A stretch of DNA of 64,000 nucleotides from CAWGET01 sp963821715 (GTDB lineage: Bacteria; Bacteroidota; Ignavibacteria; Ignavibacteriales; Melioribacteraceae). Below are positions 7,941 to 17,517 of the stretch, one piece after another (position 1 is the first letter of the stretch; each line of letters begins with the position of its first letter). The stretch is taken from the NCBI GenBank assembly GCA_963821715.1, contig CAWGET010000010.1, positions 310,001 to 374,000 on the forward strand, in the 5' to 3' direction. Both the position numbers and the translations under genes were made by a program. The notes beneath the pieces were generated by a model that made no database searches, had not been told where the DNA came from, and was given only the letters and a program-made list of their open reading frames with translations.

Positions 7941-9027
7941 AATTATAGTCCCTTTTCCAGACAAAAGATACCCGATCTATATCGAACGATCCGGAATTCA
8001 ATATCTCTTCGATCATATGCAAAAAAATAATCTGCATAAAAATCTCTTCTTTGTTATCGACCAACACACTTATAATGAATACGAAGACTTGCTGTTATCT
8101 ATCTTTAAGGCCTACCCGGACAAACTTTCATACACTATTTTTAAAGCCACAGAGAAGAGCAAAAATCTAAAAAACGTTGAGTCGATTTTTTCTTCTTTGA
8201 TGGAAAACAATTTTGGAAGAGATACACTGCTCATTGCGCTGGGAGGTGGAATAACCGGAGATGCCGCCGGTTTTGCCGCATCAACTTATATGCGCGGAAT
8301 TCAATATATCCAAATCCCTACAACGCTGCTCGCGGCTGTGGATAGCTCGGTCGGTGGAAAAACAGGAGTAAATTTCCTTAGATCAAAAAATATCATCGGT
8401 TCATTTTACCAACCCGAAATGGTGCTGATAGATACTCAATTTTTTGTTACATTGCCGAACAGAGAAATTTTATGCGGCGTCGGAGAAATTTTAAAATACG
8501 CGTTCATCTCTTCAAAAAACTTCAGCGATTATTTTTCCAAAAACCTTCAAAAACTTTTTTTGCTGGATTACAAGGTAGTTCTGAAAGTAATTTCTGAATC
8601 AATAAGATTTAAAAGCGCTGTGGTTATTAAAGACGAAAGAGAAGCCGGAATAAGAAAGATTCTTAACTTTGGACATACTTTTGCGCACGCGATTGAATCG
8701 GAACAAAATCACAAACTAAAGCATGGCGAAGCAGTAATTATTGGGATTGTCTGCGCATTGTTTCTTTCCAAAAAATTAAGATTGATCAGTTTCAATAAAC
8801 TTGAAGAATTTTTGGATATTATCCGACCGCTGAAGAGAAAAATCAAATCACAAAATATTGATCCTGTTGAAGTATTCAATAATATGAATTCGGATAAAAA
8901 AAATCGTCAGGGTATAATTAAATTTGTATTGATAAAAGATATCGGAGAAATTTTAATTGACGTTGAAGCCGATCAGAAAGAGGTAATCAATTCAATTGAA
9001 GACGCTTTAAAGTTTTTTGAGAAATGA
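7933..9027 (+). CDS. aroB: 3-dehydroquinate synthase
   Basis: A 364-residue NAD- and metal-dependent enzyme that converts DAHP to 3-dehydroquinate, the second step of the shikimate pathway. The NAD loop GGGITGDAAGFAAS, the substrate element PTTLLAAVDSSVGGKTGVN and the metal ligands in GEILK, GHTFAHAIE and HGEAV are all visible. The ATG overlaps the end of aroK. Length is typical. Confidence 0.96.
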   Translation: MAKIIVPFPDKRYPIYIERSGIQYLFDHMQKNNLHKNLFFVIDQHTYNEYEDLLLSIFKAYPDKLSYTIFKATEKSKNLKNVESIFSSLMENNFGRDTLLIALGGGITGDAAGFAASTYMRGIQYIQIPTTLLAAVDSSVGGKTGVNFLRSKNIIGSFYQPEMVLIDTQFFVTLPNREILCGVGEILKYAFISSKNFSDYFSKNLQKLFLLDYKVVLKVISESIRFKSAVVIKDEREAGIRKILNFGHTFAHAIESEQNHKLKHGEAVIIGIVCALFLSKKLRLISFNKLEEFLDIIRPLKRKIKSQNIDPVEVFNNMNSDKKNRQGIIKFVLIKDIGEILIDVEADQKEVINSIEDALKFFEK

Positions 9028-9138
9028 CGCGAAGGATCATCCGATTTACGCAGATAAATAAAGTCCTTATAGCTCGTCCATTTGCACTTTGGTTCGATTT
9101 TCATAAGATCAGTAACACAAAGCTTCACTAAATCATAC

Positions 9139-9157
9139 TACGGAATCCAGCTCCGTA
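9139..9157. terminator. Weak hairpin between convergent aroB and uvrA
   Basis: TACGGA (9139-9144) and TCCGTA (9152-9157) form a 6 bp stem with a 7-base loop in the 148 bp gap between the convergent ends of aroB and uvrA. The core resembles the REP-like hairpins near 550 and 1060. No strong T-run follows on either strand, so termination is uncertain. Confidence 0.3.
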
Positions 9158-9175
9158 TTACTTACTATTTAATAT

Positions 9176-11962
9176 TTATTTCTGCTTCTTTAAGTATTCC
9201 CTTAAATATTTTCCGGTATGTGATTTCTTATTCTTTGCAATTTCTTCGGGCGTTCCCGTCGCAACAATCTCGCCGCCGTGTTCTCCGGCTTCAGGCCCAA
9301 GATCAATAACATAATCGGCACATTTAATAATATCAAGGTTATGTTCAATCACTACCAATGAGTTATTACTTTCCAAAAGCATATTAAAACAGTTCAGCAG
9401 CTTTTTTATATCATCAAAATGGAGACCTGTAGTCGGTTCATCAAAAATGAATAAAGTGTTTTTATTAGCCTTTTGCGCCAACAGGTGAGACGCCAGTTTT
9501 ACACGCTGCGCTTCGCCTCCCGACAGCGTATTTGATGGCTGCCCGAGTTTTATATATCCTAATCCCACATCGATAAGAACTTTTAAATATTTACTTATTT
9601 TCGGAATATCATCAAAAAATTCGCCCGCTTCATTCGCAGTCATTTCAAGCACATCGACAATGTTTTTGCCTTTGTAAGTGACGTCCCGCACTTCTTTTTT
9701 GAACCGCGTACCTTTACAGTCTTCGCATTCCAAATATAGATCGGCTAAAAACTGCATTTCAATTTTTACAAATCCCTCACCGTTACATGTTTCGCATCTG
9801 CCGCCGGGAACATTAAAACTAAAATAACCTGGTTTATATCCGCGCGATCTCGCTTGCGGAGTTAAGGAAAATAATTCCCGAATATGTTCATACCCTTTAA
9901 TGTAACTTATAGGATTAGATCTGGGTGATTTCCCGATCGGAGACTGATCGACTATTTCAATGTCGTCGATGTGGTTTACTCCGGTCATCTCTTGGTAACT
10001 TCCAAGTCTATCCGGATTTCCGCCGCGTAATTTTACCGCTCCGCCGTAAAGAATATCGTGGATCAGAGTACTTTTACCCGATCCGCTTACTCCGGTTACG
10101 GCAACAAATTTATTCAGAGGAATTGAAACATCAATATTTTTTAAATTATGCTGGCTTGCTCCGGTTATTTTTATTTCTGAGGTTTTTTCTTCATTCCTTT
10201 TTTCGGGAAGCGCTATTCCCAGTTTACCGGACAAATATTTTCCGGTTAAGGAATTTTTATTTTTCTTCAATTCCTTAAAAGTATTTATCGCTATTATTTC
10301 TCCCCCGTTGATTCCGGCTTTGGGCCCCATATCCACAATCAAATCTGCTTCCTGCATCATTTCCGAATCGTGTTCTACTACTAAAACAGAATTGCCAAGA
10401 TCGCGCAGAGATTTCAGCAGATCGATCAATTTTGTATTATCGCGCGGATGGAGACCAATGCTCGGCTCGTCCAAAACATAAAGCGTTCCTATCAGCGCAG
10501 AACCGAGTGAAGTTGCAAGATTGATTCTCTGCGTTTCTCCGCCGGAAAGAGTGCTGCCCAATCGATCCAGGGTTAAATATCCCAGTCCGACATCATTCAA
10601 AAAAGTTAATCTTTTGTTTATCTCTTTCAAAATTTGTCCGCTTACTTTCAATTCAAAATCAGAAAGCTGCAGCTCTTTAAAAAACTTGTAACTTTTTTCT
10701 ATCGGAAGAGTTATCAAATCGTAAATTGATTTCCCGTTAATTTTTACCTGAAGAGCTTCTCTCCGTAAACGCGAACCTTTACAAGCCGTGCATTTTGTAT
10801 AGCCCCGGTATTTGCTTAGCAAAATGCGAATATGCATTTTATAAGTTTTGCGTTCTAGCTCTTCAAAATATCCATCAATTCCTTCAAATCCGGCAAAACC
10901 TTTTTTTATAAGTGATTTATGCTCATCAGAAAGATCGCGATAAGGTACTGAAAGCGGAATTTTTTTGGTCTTAGCCGATTGCGCCAACGCCCGCAGATAT
11001 TTACTATATTTAGCAGTTCTGAAAGGAGCGATCGCGCCCTCAAGAATTGAAAGTCCCGGATTGGGAATTACAAGATTCATGTCTATTCCCATCGTCCTGC
11101 CAAATCCCTGGCAAACAGGACAGGCGCCGTAAGGATTGTTAAACGAGAAAAATCTCGGCTCCGGTTCTTCATATCTTATTCCGCAGCACTCATAAAATTT
11201 ATTGAAATTTTTCTGTTCCTTGTTCCCTGCGTTTATAATGGTTAATCTTCCTTCTCCTTCTTTAAATGCTGTTTCAATTGAATCGGCAAATTTTTCACGA
11301 ACATTTTCCTTCGGAATTTTTATGCGGTCTATCACAACCACAACGCCGTCTTTAGAGGAAGGAACAACGTTCGTCTCGCTCAGATCATAAAGTTCATCAT
11401 TAAAATAAATTCTAAAAAAACCTTTCTTTTTCAGAAGATCTATTTCGTCCTTTACCGTACGTCCTTCATGTTGGTGAATCGGAAATCCCAGGTAGAATCT
11501 GCCGCCTACATCCTGGCTTTCAAGCCATTGGGAAACTGTTCCCACAGTATCCTTTGTAACTTCTTTGCCGCAATCGAAGCAGATGGTTTTTCCCACACGG
11601 GCAAAAAGAAGTCTAAGATAATCGTAAATTTCTGTACTGGTTCCTACTGTAGATCTAGGATTTCTGGAACCGGTTTTTTGTTCGATAGCGACAGCAGGGG
11701 AAATTCCGTAAATAAAATCAACGTCTGGTTTGTTAATTCTTTCTAAAAACTGCCTTGCATAAGATGAGAGACTTTCAACGTATCTACGCTGCCCTTCGGC
11801 GTAAATTGTATCGAATACAAGAGATGATTTTCCGCTTCCACTAACTCCGGTGAACACAATGAACTTGTTCCGCGGAATTTCGAAGCTTAAATTTTTTAGA
11901 TTATGCTCCCGCGCACCGCTTACTATAATTTTATCTTTTGAATATTTTTGATTTGAATTCAT
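9176..11962 (-). CDS. uvrA: UvrABC excinuclease subunit A
   Basis: This 928-residue DNA damage sensor has two ABC ATPase halves. Walker A motifs GVSGSGKSS near the N-terminus and GVSGSGKST in the second half, signature motifs LSGGETQRINLA and LSGGEAQRVKLA, and zinc-binding CxxC pairs (CFDCGKE, CTACKG, CETCNGEG and CEDCKG) are all present. It works with UvrB and UvrC in nucleotide excision repair; neither partner is in this window. Length is near the family norm. It is the only gene of its transcription unit. Confidence 0.97.
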   Translation of the reverse strand: MNSNQKYSKDKIIVSGAREHNLKNLSFEIPRNKFIVFTGVSGSGKSSLVFDTIYAEGQRRYVESLSSYARQFLERINKPDVDFIYGISPAVAIEQKTGSRNPRSTVGTSTEIYDYLRLLFARVGKTICFDCGKEVTKDTVGTVSQWLESQDVGGRFYLGFPIHQHEGRTVKDEIDLLKKKGFFRIYFNDELYDLSETNVVPSSKDGVVVVIDRIKIPKENVREKFADSIETAFKEGEGRLTIINAGNKEQKNFNKFYECCGIRYEEPEPRFFSFNNPYGACPVCQGFGRTMGIDMNLVIPNPGLSILEGAIAPFRTAKYSKYLRALAQSAKTKKIPLSVPYRDLSDEHKSLIKKGFAGFEGIDGYFEELERKTYKMHIRILLSKYRGYTKCTACKGSRLRREALQVKINGKSIYDLITLPIEKSYKFFKELQLSDFELKVSGQILKEINKRLTFLNDVGLGYLTLDRLGSTLSGGETQRINLATSLGSALIGTLYVLDEPSIGLHPRDNTKLIDLLKSLRDLGNSVLVVEHDSEMMQEADLIVDMGPKAGINGGEIIAINTFKELKKNKNSLTGKYLSGKLGIALPEKRNEEKTSEIKITGASQHNLKNIDVSIPLNKFVAVTGVSGSGKSTLIHDILYGGAVKLRGGNPDRLGSYQEMTGVNHIDDIEIVDQSPIGKSPRSNPISYIKGYEHIRELFSLTPQARSRGYKPGYFSFNVPGGRCETCNGEGFVKIEMQFLADLYLECEDCKGTRFKKEVRDVTYKGKNIVDVLEMTANEAGEFFDDIPKISKYLKVLIDVGLGYIKLGQPSNTLSGGEAQRVKLASHLLAQKANKNTLFIFDEPTTGLHFDDIKKLLNCFNMLLESNNSLVVIEHNLDIIKCADYVIDLGPEAGEHGGEIVATGTPEEIAKNKKSHTGKYLREYLKKQK

Positions 11963-12080
11963 TTTTGAAAATCTTCCCTACCCGTTTATCAGCATAAGTA
12001 AAAAACAGTTCTAAAGAAATGCTGCCGTGCAAAATGTATCGAATTTTATTACTGCTTCTTTTTTAATCATCTTACTTAAT

Positions 12081-12118
12081 AAAATAAAAAATCCTGCTTC
12101 GAAAAAGTTCAAAGCAGG
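12081..12118 (-). terminator. Rho-independent terminator for the mla operon
   Basis: Read on the minus strand, CCTGCTTTGA pairs with TCGAAGCAGG (10 bp with one G-U) and is followed by ATTTTTTATTTT. It lies about 40 bp past the stop of the MCE gene, in the right orientation to end that operon and keep it from running into uvrA. Confidence 0.7.
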
Positions 12119-12158
12119 TTAGAAAATAAGTTTACCGAAAATTATAAAAATGTAGGGA

Positions 12159-13202
12159 TTAATTGTTCCCGGCTTTCGAAATGTCGTTTTCCACTTTTCG
12201 TAAGGATTCAAGTTTTTCTTCCAATATCCGGTTCTGTTCTCTCAACTCTTCAAGTTTCATATCAATTTCTTTTTGATATTCCGCCTTATCCCAATATCCT
12301 CTTTCTTCAAAATAGCTCTTAAACAACCAGTTATGTTTAAGCGCTTCCATATTTTCGGCAAAACGGGATGTTCCTAAAAGCGCTTCCTCAGTTGTAGCAG
12401 TTAAGTTATTCACCATTGTTTTTATTGAATCATAAGTGCTTTCATCCGAAATTAAAGCTCCAAGCGCGCCTTCTCCTTTTTCGATTGAGACGACTATGCG
12501 TTTAGCCGCGGAAAGAGTTGTATCGAGATCGGTTATAATAGATTCAAAATCAGTCCCAAGTTCCGCCACAACTCCGGTAATTTCGTCTAAGCGCTTGGTA
12601 ATAAAATTTAGACTTCTATCTGCACTTTGTGTTATATCAACCGTTGCCGTATAAAGTTTGTCGTCTTTAATAAGTTTGCCGATTGTTCCTTCGCCGCTGT
12701 TTATTGTGGTTACTATTTCCGAAAAATCTTTCGTTATATTATTTAAATATTTAATAGTGCTTTGAGTTTCTTCAATTATTTGCGCCATGCTTGCCTGCTG
12801 CTTTGCCTGGATAACTCCACCGTCGCTTACAATTTCAAATTTAGGAGAACCCGGAGTAATGTTTACAATTTTTTTTCCCACGAGTCCCTCAGTCTCAATC
12901 GCAGCCTTACTGTCTAATCTTAAAAAATGCTGGGCGTCTTCTTCAATGCGCATATTAACCTCAACGAGCCCGGTAGTGTCGTCCATAAGGTTGATATCGT
13001 CAACGCTTCCTATATCCAGTCCACTGAGGCGTACCGGCGCTCCTGTTCTTAAACCTTCAACATTTTCGAAGTAACTTTTAACGTGAATGCTGCTGCTGAA
13101 CATAGAGCTGCGGTTGCCGATTAAAAAAATAGCGAGTACTGTTAGAGCCGTACCGAGAAATACGAATAGACCGAGTCTGGCGCCCTCTAAACTTTTTAAC
13201 AT
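12159..13202 (-). CDS. MCE-domain lipid-transport protein (MlaD-like)
   Basis: 347 residues. One N-terminal membrane anchor (LFVFLGTALTVLAIFLIG) is followed by an MCE domain around 35-120, including YFENVEGLRTGAPVRLSGLDIG, then a long helical tail ending in a coiled coil rich in Glu/Lys (EELREQNRILEEKLESL). MCE proteins form hexameric rings that carry phospholipids between inner and outer membranes. This one is longer than E. coli MlaD because of the tail, as in many non-proteobacterial MCE proteins. Its ATG directly abuts the stop of the ATPase gene, completing a permease-ATPase-MCE operon. Confidence 0.9.
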   Translation of the reverse strand: MLKSLEGARLGLFVFLGTALTVLAIFLIGNRSSMFSSSIHVKSYFENVEGLRTGAPVRLSGLDIGSVDDINLMDDTTGLVEVNMRIEEDAQHFLRLDSKAAIETEGLVGKKIVNITPGSPKFEIVSDGGVIQAKQQASMAQIIEETQSTIKYLNNITKDFSEIVTTINSGEGTIGKLIKDDKLYTATVDITQSADRSLNFITKRLDEITGVVAELGTDFESIITDLDTTLSAAKRIVVSIEKGEGALGALISDESTYDSIKTMVNNLTATTEEALLGTSRFAENMEALKHNWLFKSYFEERGYWDKAEYQKEIDMKLEELREQNRILEEKLESLRKVENDISKAGNN

Positions 13203-13961
13203 TTAACTGCTCCTTTCTTCTTCAATTATTTCGTGGCTGAAGAAATTTTTCAGGAAAGGATCGGAAGATCTAGTAAGTTCATCTATTTCACCTTCAAAGG
13301 CAACTTTCCCTTCGCGCAAAAATATCGCACGGTCGGCAATTATTTCGGCGCAAATTAAATCGTGTGTAACAATAATTGAAGTCATTTTCAATTGCTTCTG
13401 TAAATCCAAAATTAATTCGCTTATTTCCTTAGATGATATCGGATCCAGCCCGGTGGTCGGTTCATCATAAAACATAATATCGGGATCGGTAATTATAGAT
13501 CTTGCGAGCCCGATTCTTTTTCTCATCCCGCCCGATAATTCCGACGGCATTTTATCAATCGCGTCTTCAAGGGAAACCAACTCCAGCGTATGCATTGCTT
13601 TTTCGTCCATTTCCTTTTGAGAATGATCAAAATGCATTTTCAAAGGGAATTGAAGATTTTGACGGACAGACATTGAGTCGTACAACGCCGCGCCCTGGAA
13701 TAAAAACCCTAAATGCTTCCTTATCTCATTAAGTTTTTTACCGCTTATCTTCCAAACATTTTCATCATTAATAAAAATATCACCGGAATCGGGTTTCAAT
13801 AAACCTACAATACACTTGAGCAAAACGCTCTTCCCGGTTCCGCTTCTTCCGAATACCACAAGATTTTCCGCGTCTTCTACGTCCAAAGAAATATTATCCA
13901 GAACAACCAAATCGTCGAACTGTTTTGAAAGACCCTTTATTTTAATTACACTACCGGCCAT
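13203..13961 (-). CDS. MlaF-like ABC transporter ATPase
   Basis: 252 residues with Walker A GRSGTGKSV, the Q-loop segment FLFQGAALYDSM that typifies MlaF, signature LSGGMRKRIGLAR, Walker B IMFYDEPTTGLDP and the switch histidine in VTHD. It should power the MlaE permease made by the gene that overlaps it by 16 bp upstream. A second, unlinked MlaF-like ATPase lies at 30574-31305. Confidence 0.93.
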   Translation of the reverse strand: MAGSVIKIKGLSKQFDDLVVLDNISLDVEDAENLVVFGRSGTGKSVLLKCIVGLLKPDSGDIFINDENVWKISGKKLNEIRKHLGFLFQGAALYDSMSVRQNLQFPLKMHFDHSQKEMDEKAMHTLELVSLEDAIDKMPSELSGGMRKRIGLARSIITDPDIMFYDEPTTGLDPISSKEISELILDLQKQLKMTSIIVTHDLICAEIIADRAIFLREGKVAFEGEIDELTRSSDPFLKNFFSHEIIEEERSS

Positions 13962-14752
13962 ATCATCAATGTTATTTTAACTGCAATCATATCTAAAATT
14001 AGTATTAATAAAGAAGAAAGCACAACCGAAGTCGTAGAAGCGTTCCCGACTCCTTCAGTCCCCCCCTGTGCCGTAAAGCCTTGATAAGAGCCCACAATCC
14101 CAACGATAAAACCAAACGGAAATGTTTTCGCAATTCCGGGGATAAAATCAATAAACTCTACGGAAGATAAAACCGCGTTCTGGTAATATTGAAAATTCAT
14201 ACTCATCGCAACAATAACCGCTATGAACGCTCCGATAAGCGCGATGAATATTACATAAACAGTCAGTATCGGAAGTATCATTGTAGTAGCGATTACTCGG
14301 GTTACTACCAGGTAATTAAACGGATCGACTGCCGAAACTTCCATCGCGTCAATTTGCTCCGTCACGCGCATCGAACCTAATTCTGCGCCAATACCGGAAC
14401 TGACGCGCCCGGCAAAAATTAAAGCAGTTATAACCGGGCCCAATTCCCTGACAATAGAAATAGCTACTGTGCCCGGAACAAAATCAGCCGCACCGAATTT
14501 AGTCATCACCGGAATTGACTGCATTGCGAGTACGAGTCCGATAATAAATCCGGTAACACTTACAATCGGTAGTGTCTTCACTCCAAGCTCATCCATATGC
14601 CTGCGTATCTCGGCAATTTCATAAGGGGGAAGAAAAACATTTTTGAAGAATTCTATAGAAAAAATTGTTAAGCCGGTTATGGTTGCAAAAAAATTATAAA
14701 TCAAAACAGATAATTTCGGCTTAATGCTATTTTTTCTTTGGGGAAGATTCAT
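13946..14752 (-). CDS. MlaE-type ABC permease
   Basis: A 268-residue integral membrane permease of the MlaE family. Family elements include LPIVSVTGFIIGLVLAMQS, the VRELGPVITALIFAGRVSSGIGAELGSMRVTEQIDAM block and the GSYQGFTAQGGTEGVGNASTT-like segment before the last helix. It forms the membrane channel of the lipid transporter with the ATPase and MCE protein that follow. It overlaps the ATPase gene by 16 bp. Confidence 0.94.
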   Translation of the reverse strand: MNLPQRKNSIKPKLSVLIYNFFATITGLTIFSIEFFKNVFLPPYEIAEIRRHMDELGVKTLPIVSVTGFIIGLVLAMQSIPVMTKFGAADFVPGTVAISIVRELGPVITALIFAGRVSSGIGAELGSMRVTEQIDAMEVSAVDPFNYLVVTRVIATTMILPILTVYVIFIALIGAFIAVIVAMSMNFQYYQNAVLSSVEFIDFIPGIAKTFPFGFIVGIVGSYQGFTAQGGTEGVGNASTTSVVLSSLLILILDMIAVKITLMIWPVV

Positions 14753-14824
14753 ATATTATCGATATCAATTATTGTATATCTATATAAAGATTTTCTGTAA
14801 ATTTTCATAATACAAAATTGCGCT

Positions 14825-15187
14825 TCAAAATGCATTTTCAATATGCCGGATTATCGGTTCCTCTTTCCCTCTGAAAAGAATCGCGACCACGTCAATTCTG
14901 CAGTCTGTCTCTTCGATATTTTTATCGTATAAATACGCCGCACAAATTTTTCTAACCTGAGCTTGTTTGTTTTTTGTAAGCGCATATTCCGGGTCTCCGA
15001 ACTCTAAGTTCTTCCGCGACTTGACTTCAACAAAAACTATTTCGTCTTTATCTTTTGCAACGATGTCAATTTCACCTTTACCGTATCTGTAGTTTCGTTC
15101 AATTATCTCAAAACCTTTTTCAGCAAGCATTTGGCTTGCAAGTTCTTCACCTCGGTCTCCGGTTTCTTTGTTTTTTACTTGATTCAT
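14825..15187 (-). CDS. YraN-family putative endonuclease (UPF0102)
   Basis: 120 residues with the YraN core: NKETGDRGEELASQMLAEKG at the N-terminus, then YRYGKGEIDIVAKDKDEIVFVEVKSRK, which is the E-x-D...ExK restriction-endonuclease-like active site. YraN proteins are routinely found next to rnhB, as here. Their cellular job is not settled; roles in DNA processing or competence have been proposed. Confidence 0.92.
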   Translation of the reverse strand: MNQVKNKETGDRGEELASQMLAEKGFEIIERNYRYGKGEIDIVAKDKDEIVFVEVKSRKNLEFGDPEYALTKNKQAQVRKICAAYLYDKNIEETDCRIDVVAILFRGKEEPIIRHIENAF

Positions 15188-15290
15188 TTTAAGTCTATAA
15201 TTTAATGAGCAAAATTTATTTATAAACCATGAAGCTTTCAGCCAGTTAGGTTCAATCTAAATTTTCAGTTTCTATTTTATTTGATAAGGC

Positions 15291-15917
15291 TCAATCCAGC
15301 CCGAGTAAGATTTCATCCTTAGGTTTATTCATTATTTTAGACAAAAATGTTTTTCTATGAAGGGGGGAATGTCCGTATTTCCAAATTGCCTCGATATGTC
15401 CCCGTGTTGCGTATCCTTTGTTTTGATGCCAAAGATAATGAGGAAATTTTTCGGACTCATTTCTCATTATCCTATCGCGAGTTACTTTCGCTATAATTGA
15501 CGCGGCTGCGATTGAGAACGAAAGAGAATCCCCTTTAACAACAGTCTTGATCGGTGTTCTGGAGTAAAACGATTTATTTCCATCTACGAGTATAAAATTC
15601 GGTTTTGTTGAAAGCTGGGAGACCGCGTGGCGCATTGCAAGCAGAGATGCTTGCAAAATATTTATTCTATCAATTTCTTCGTGGCTGACGATCCCTATTC
15701 CGTAACAGAGAGATTTCTCGATTATAATATCGAACAGCTCTTCGCGGACTTCTTCCTTTAATTTTTTTGAATCATCAACGTCAACTATGTTTACATCTTT
15801 ATCAAAAATTACCGCCGCTGCAACAACGGGCCCAGCTAAAGGTCCTCGTCCGGCTTCATCAACTCCGGCAATTAATTTAATTTTTTCGGTTAGAAATGAA
15901 TTGTCAAAATTTTTCAT
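15291..15917 (-). CDS. rnhB: Ribonuclease HII
   Basis: A 208-residue enzyme that cuts RNA in RNA-DNA hybrids and removes misincorporated ribonucleotides. The catalytic element IAGVDEAGRGPLAGPVVAAA is near the N-terminus, ILVDGNK and the SIAAASIIAKVTRDR helix follow, and the HQNKGYATRGHIEA segment lies near the C-terminus. It probably heads a transcription unit with yraN. Confidence 0.96.
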   Translation of the reverse strand: MKNFDNSFLTEKIKLIAGVDEAGRGPLAGPVVAAAVIFDKDVNIVDVDDSKKLKEEVREELFDIIIEKSLCYGIGIVSHEEIDRINILQASLLAMRHAVSQLSTKPNFILVDGNKSFYSRTPIKTVVKGDSLSFSIAAASIIAKVTRDRIMRNESEKFPHYLWHQNKGYATRGHIEAIWKYGHSPLHRKTFLSKIMNKPKDEILLGLD

Positions 15918-16127
15918 TGTGAGAACAAATTTAAATTAAATATTTAAGTTTGGCAAATTGAGAAACAGTTATTCAAGTTTGACTCTATGTTTGCAATAGC
16001 AGTAATTGTAAAAAAGCAAACTCTGTTAGCAATAATCATATTGGGATTAAATTTCAGCAGCGCTTATTTTCTTGAAGACATATTAACTCCCTTAGAAGTT
16101 AAATGCAGAATTCACCCATCAAAATAC

Positions 16128-16769
16128 TTATAAATATTCCGGCACTTCTCGCAATTTATCCACAACAGGAACTCCAAGTTCCAGTAGTTTTGCTTTTTCC
16201 TGATGACCGCTCGAGATTAATATAGAATCCACGCCGATTTCATTGGCAATTTCATGATCGTGCTCTGTATCGCCGATTAATAAAATCTCATTTTTCGGTT
16301 CAGATATTTTCTTCATCAATTTTTTGGCGATTCCGTTTTTTCCCGCTGCGTAAATGTTGTCAAGCCCTACAATATTTTCAAAATGTCGGCGGATTTTCAT
16401 CTCTTTCACTAAATCTTCCAACGTCTCTTCGGTGTAAGCCGAAAGTATCGACTGCTTAATGTCGCGACTTGATATTTCTTCCAATATTAACTTCGCGTCA
16501 TCAGCTAAAAGACATTCGGTTTTTCGCGATTCATATTGGCTTATAAATTCAATGCTTAATTTCTTGAAATTTTCTTCCGATGTATCAAGTCCTAAAAGTT
16601 TGTAATAATTTAAAACGGGAAAAGTAAAAATATTTTTATAGTGATCGACTGAAATTTCACTCATTTTATTCTTTCTCAAAATTCCATTCATCACATCAAC
16701 ACAGAGATGTATATCATCAAAGAGCGTTCCGTTCCAATCCCAAATTATATGTTTATATTTATTTTTCAT
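16128..16769 (-). CDS. HAD-superfamily hydrolase (phosphoglycolate-phosphatase-like)
   Basis: 213 residues with HAD motif I as D11-W-N13-G-T, motif II in ILSAY, the Lys in AAGKNG and motif IV GDTEHDHEIA. Motif I normally has Asp at the second position (DxDGT); here it is Asn, a variant seen in a subgroup of HAD proteins, and it may affect the general acid/base step. There is an alpha-helical C1 cap between motifs I and II. The substrate is unknown, and it need not be phosphoglycolate. Confidence 0.88.
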   Translation of the reverse strand: MKNKYKHIIWDWNGTLFDDIHLCVDVMNGILRKNKMSEISVDHYKNIFTFPVLNYYKLLGLDTSEENFKKLSIEFISQYESRKTECLLADDAKLILEEISSRDIKQSILSAYTEETLEDLVKEMKIRRHFENIVGLDNIYAAGKNGIAKKLMKKISEPKNEILLIGDTEHDHEIANEIGVDSILISSGHQEKAKLLELGVPVVDKLREVPEYL

Positions 16770-16847
16770 TCTATATCTTTCAATCGTTAATCACATTACT
16801 ATATTTCTATTTATTCTGCAAAACCGGGCGGATAAAATATTAAAATT

Positions 16848-17456
16848 TCATTCCGGCTCCAAATCTTCGGGACGATCAAAATCCTTTAGCGTTTCGGGAA
16901 ATCTGCAATTCCAAAATTTCTTTCTGATCTTTTCATCCAAAGAAATAATTTTAAGATTGCCCTCTTCCTTTTCCAAAATTTTTTGCATCACAATTTTGCC
17001 GAATAAAATCGGGTGTCCTTTCTTCCCTTCGTAAACCGGCTGAATCCAATCATAGTTGTCGTTCACCTGATCCACAAACTGGGTATAAAAATCTTGAGGA
17101 ATCTGCGGCTGATCTACAAAGTGATAAAGAACCCAATCAAAGCTTTCTATCTGCGAAACTCCAAGTTTTAAGGAAGAAAACATTCCGCGCGCCGAATCCT
17201 CATTATTCACAAAAATTATTTTGCCTTTCTCTTTCTGATCATGTTCGGAAGAAAATTTTTCGTTCACGGAGTTTACCACCTGTCCGCCTTTATGTCCCGT
17301 TACTATTATCGTTTTTTCGCAGACTTTTCTCAATTTTGCAGTGACGACATTGATAAATTCGGTTCCGTTCAATTCCAAAAGCGGTTTAAAGCTTCCCATT
17401 CTTTTAGAAAATCCGGCGCTTAAAATTAACCCGGCTATTTCTTTTTGATTATTCAA
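16848..17456 (-). CDS. MobA-like NTP transferase (molybdenum-cofactor nucleotidyltransferase family)
   Basis: 202 residues with the nucleotidyltransferase loop GLILSAGFSKRMGSFKPLL near the N-terminus and later FVDQPQIPQDF, matching the MobA/MocA group that joins CMP or GMP to molybdopterin. No other molybdenum genes are near. The start must be the TTG at 17456: an in-frame TAG lies two codons upstream, and the first internal ATG falls inside the nucleotide loop. The exact nucleotide and acceptor are unproven; related proteins act on sugars. Confidence 0.8.
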   Translation of the reverse strand: MNNQKEIAGLILSAGFSKRMGSFKPLLELNGTEFINVVTAKLRKVCEKTIIVTGHKGGQVVNSVNEKFSSEHDQKEKGKIIFVNNEDSARGMFSSLKLGVSQIESFDWVLYHFVDQPQIPQDFYTQFVDQVNDNYDWIQPVYEGKKGHPILFGKIVMQKILEKEEGNLKIISLDEKIRKKFWNCRFPETLKDFDRPEDLEPE

Positions 17457-17517
17457 AAGCTATCTTTTCTTATCGGTCAATTAGAAAAAATAAAATATAA
17501 CTAAATTGGAATTCATC

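Noticed and set aside
15987..16133. A 48-codon plus-strand frame with a hydrophobic stretch, between rnhB and the HAD gene.
   Set aside because: No ribosome site, runs into the 3' end of the convergent HAD gene, and resembles no known protein. Kept as unsupported.
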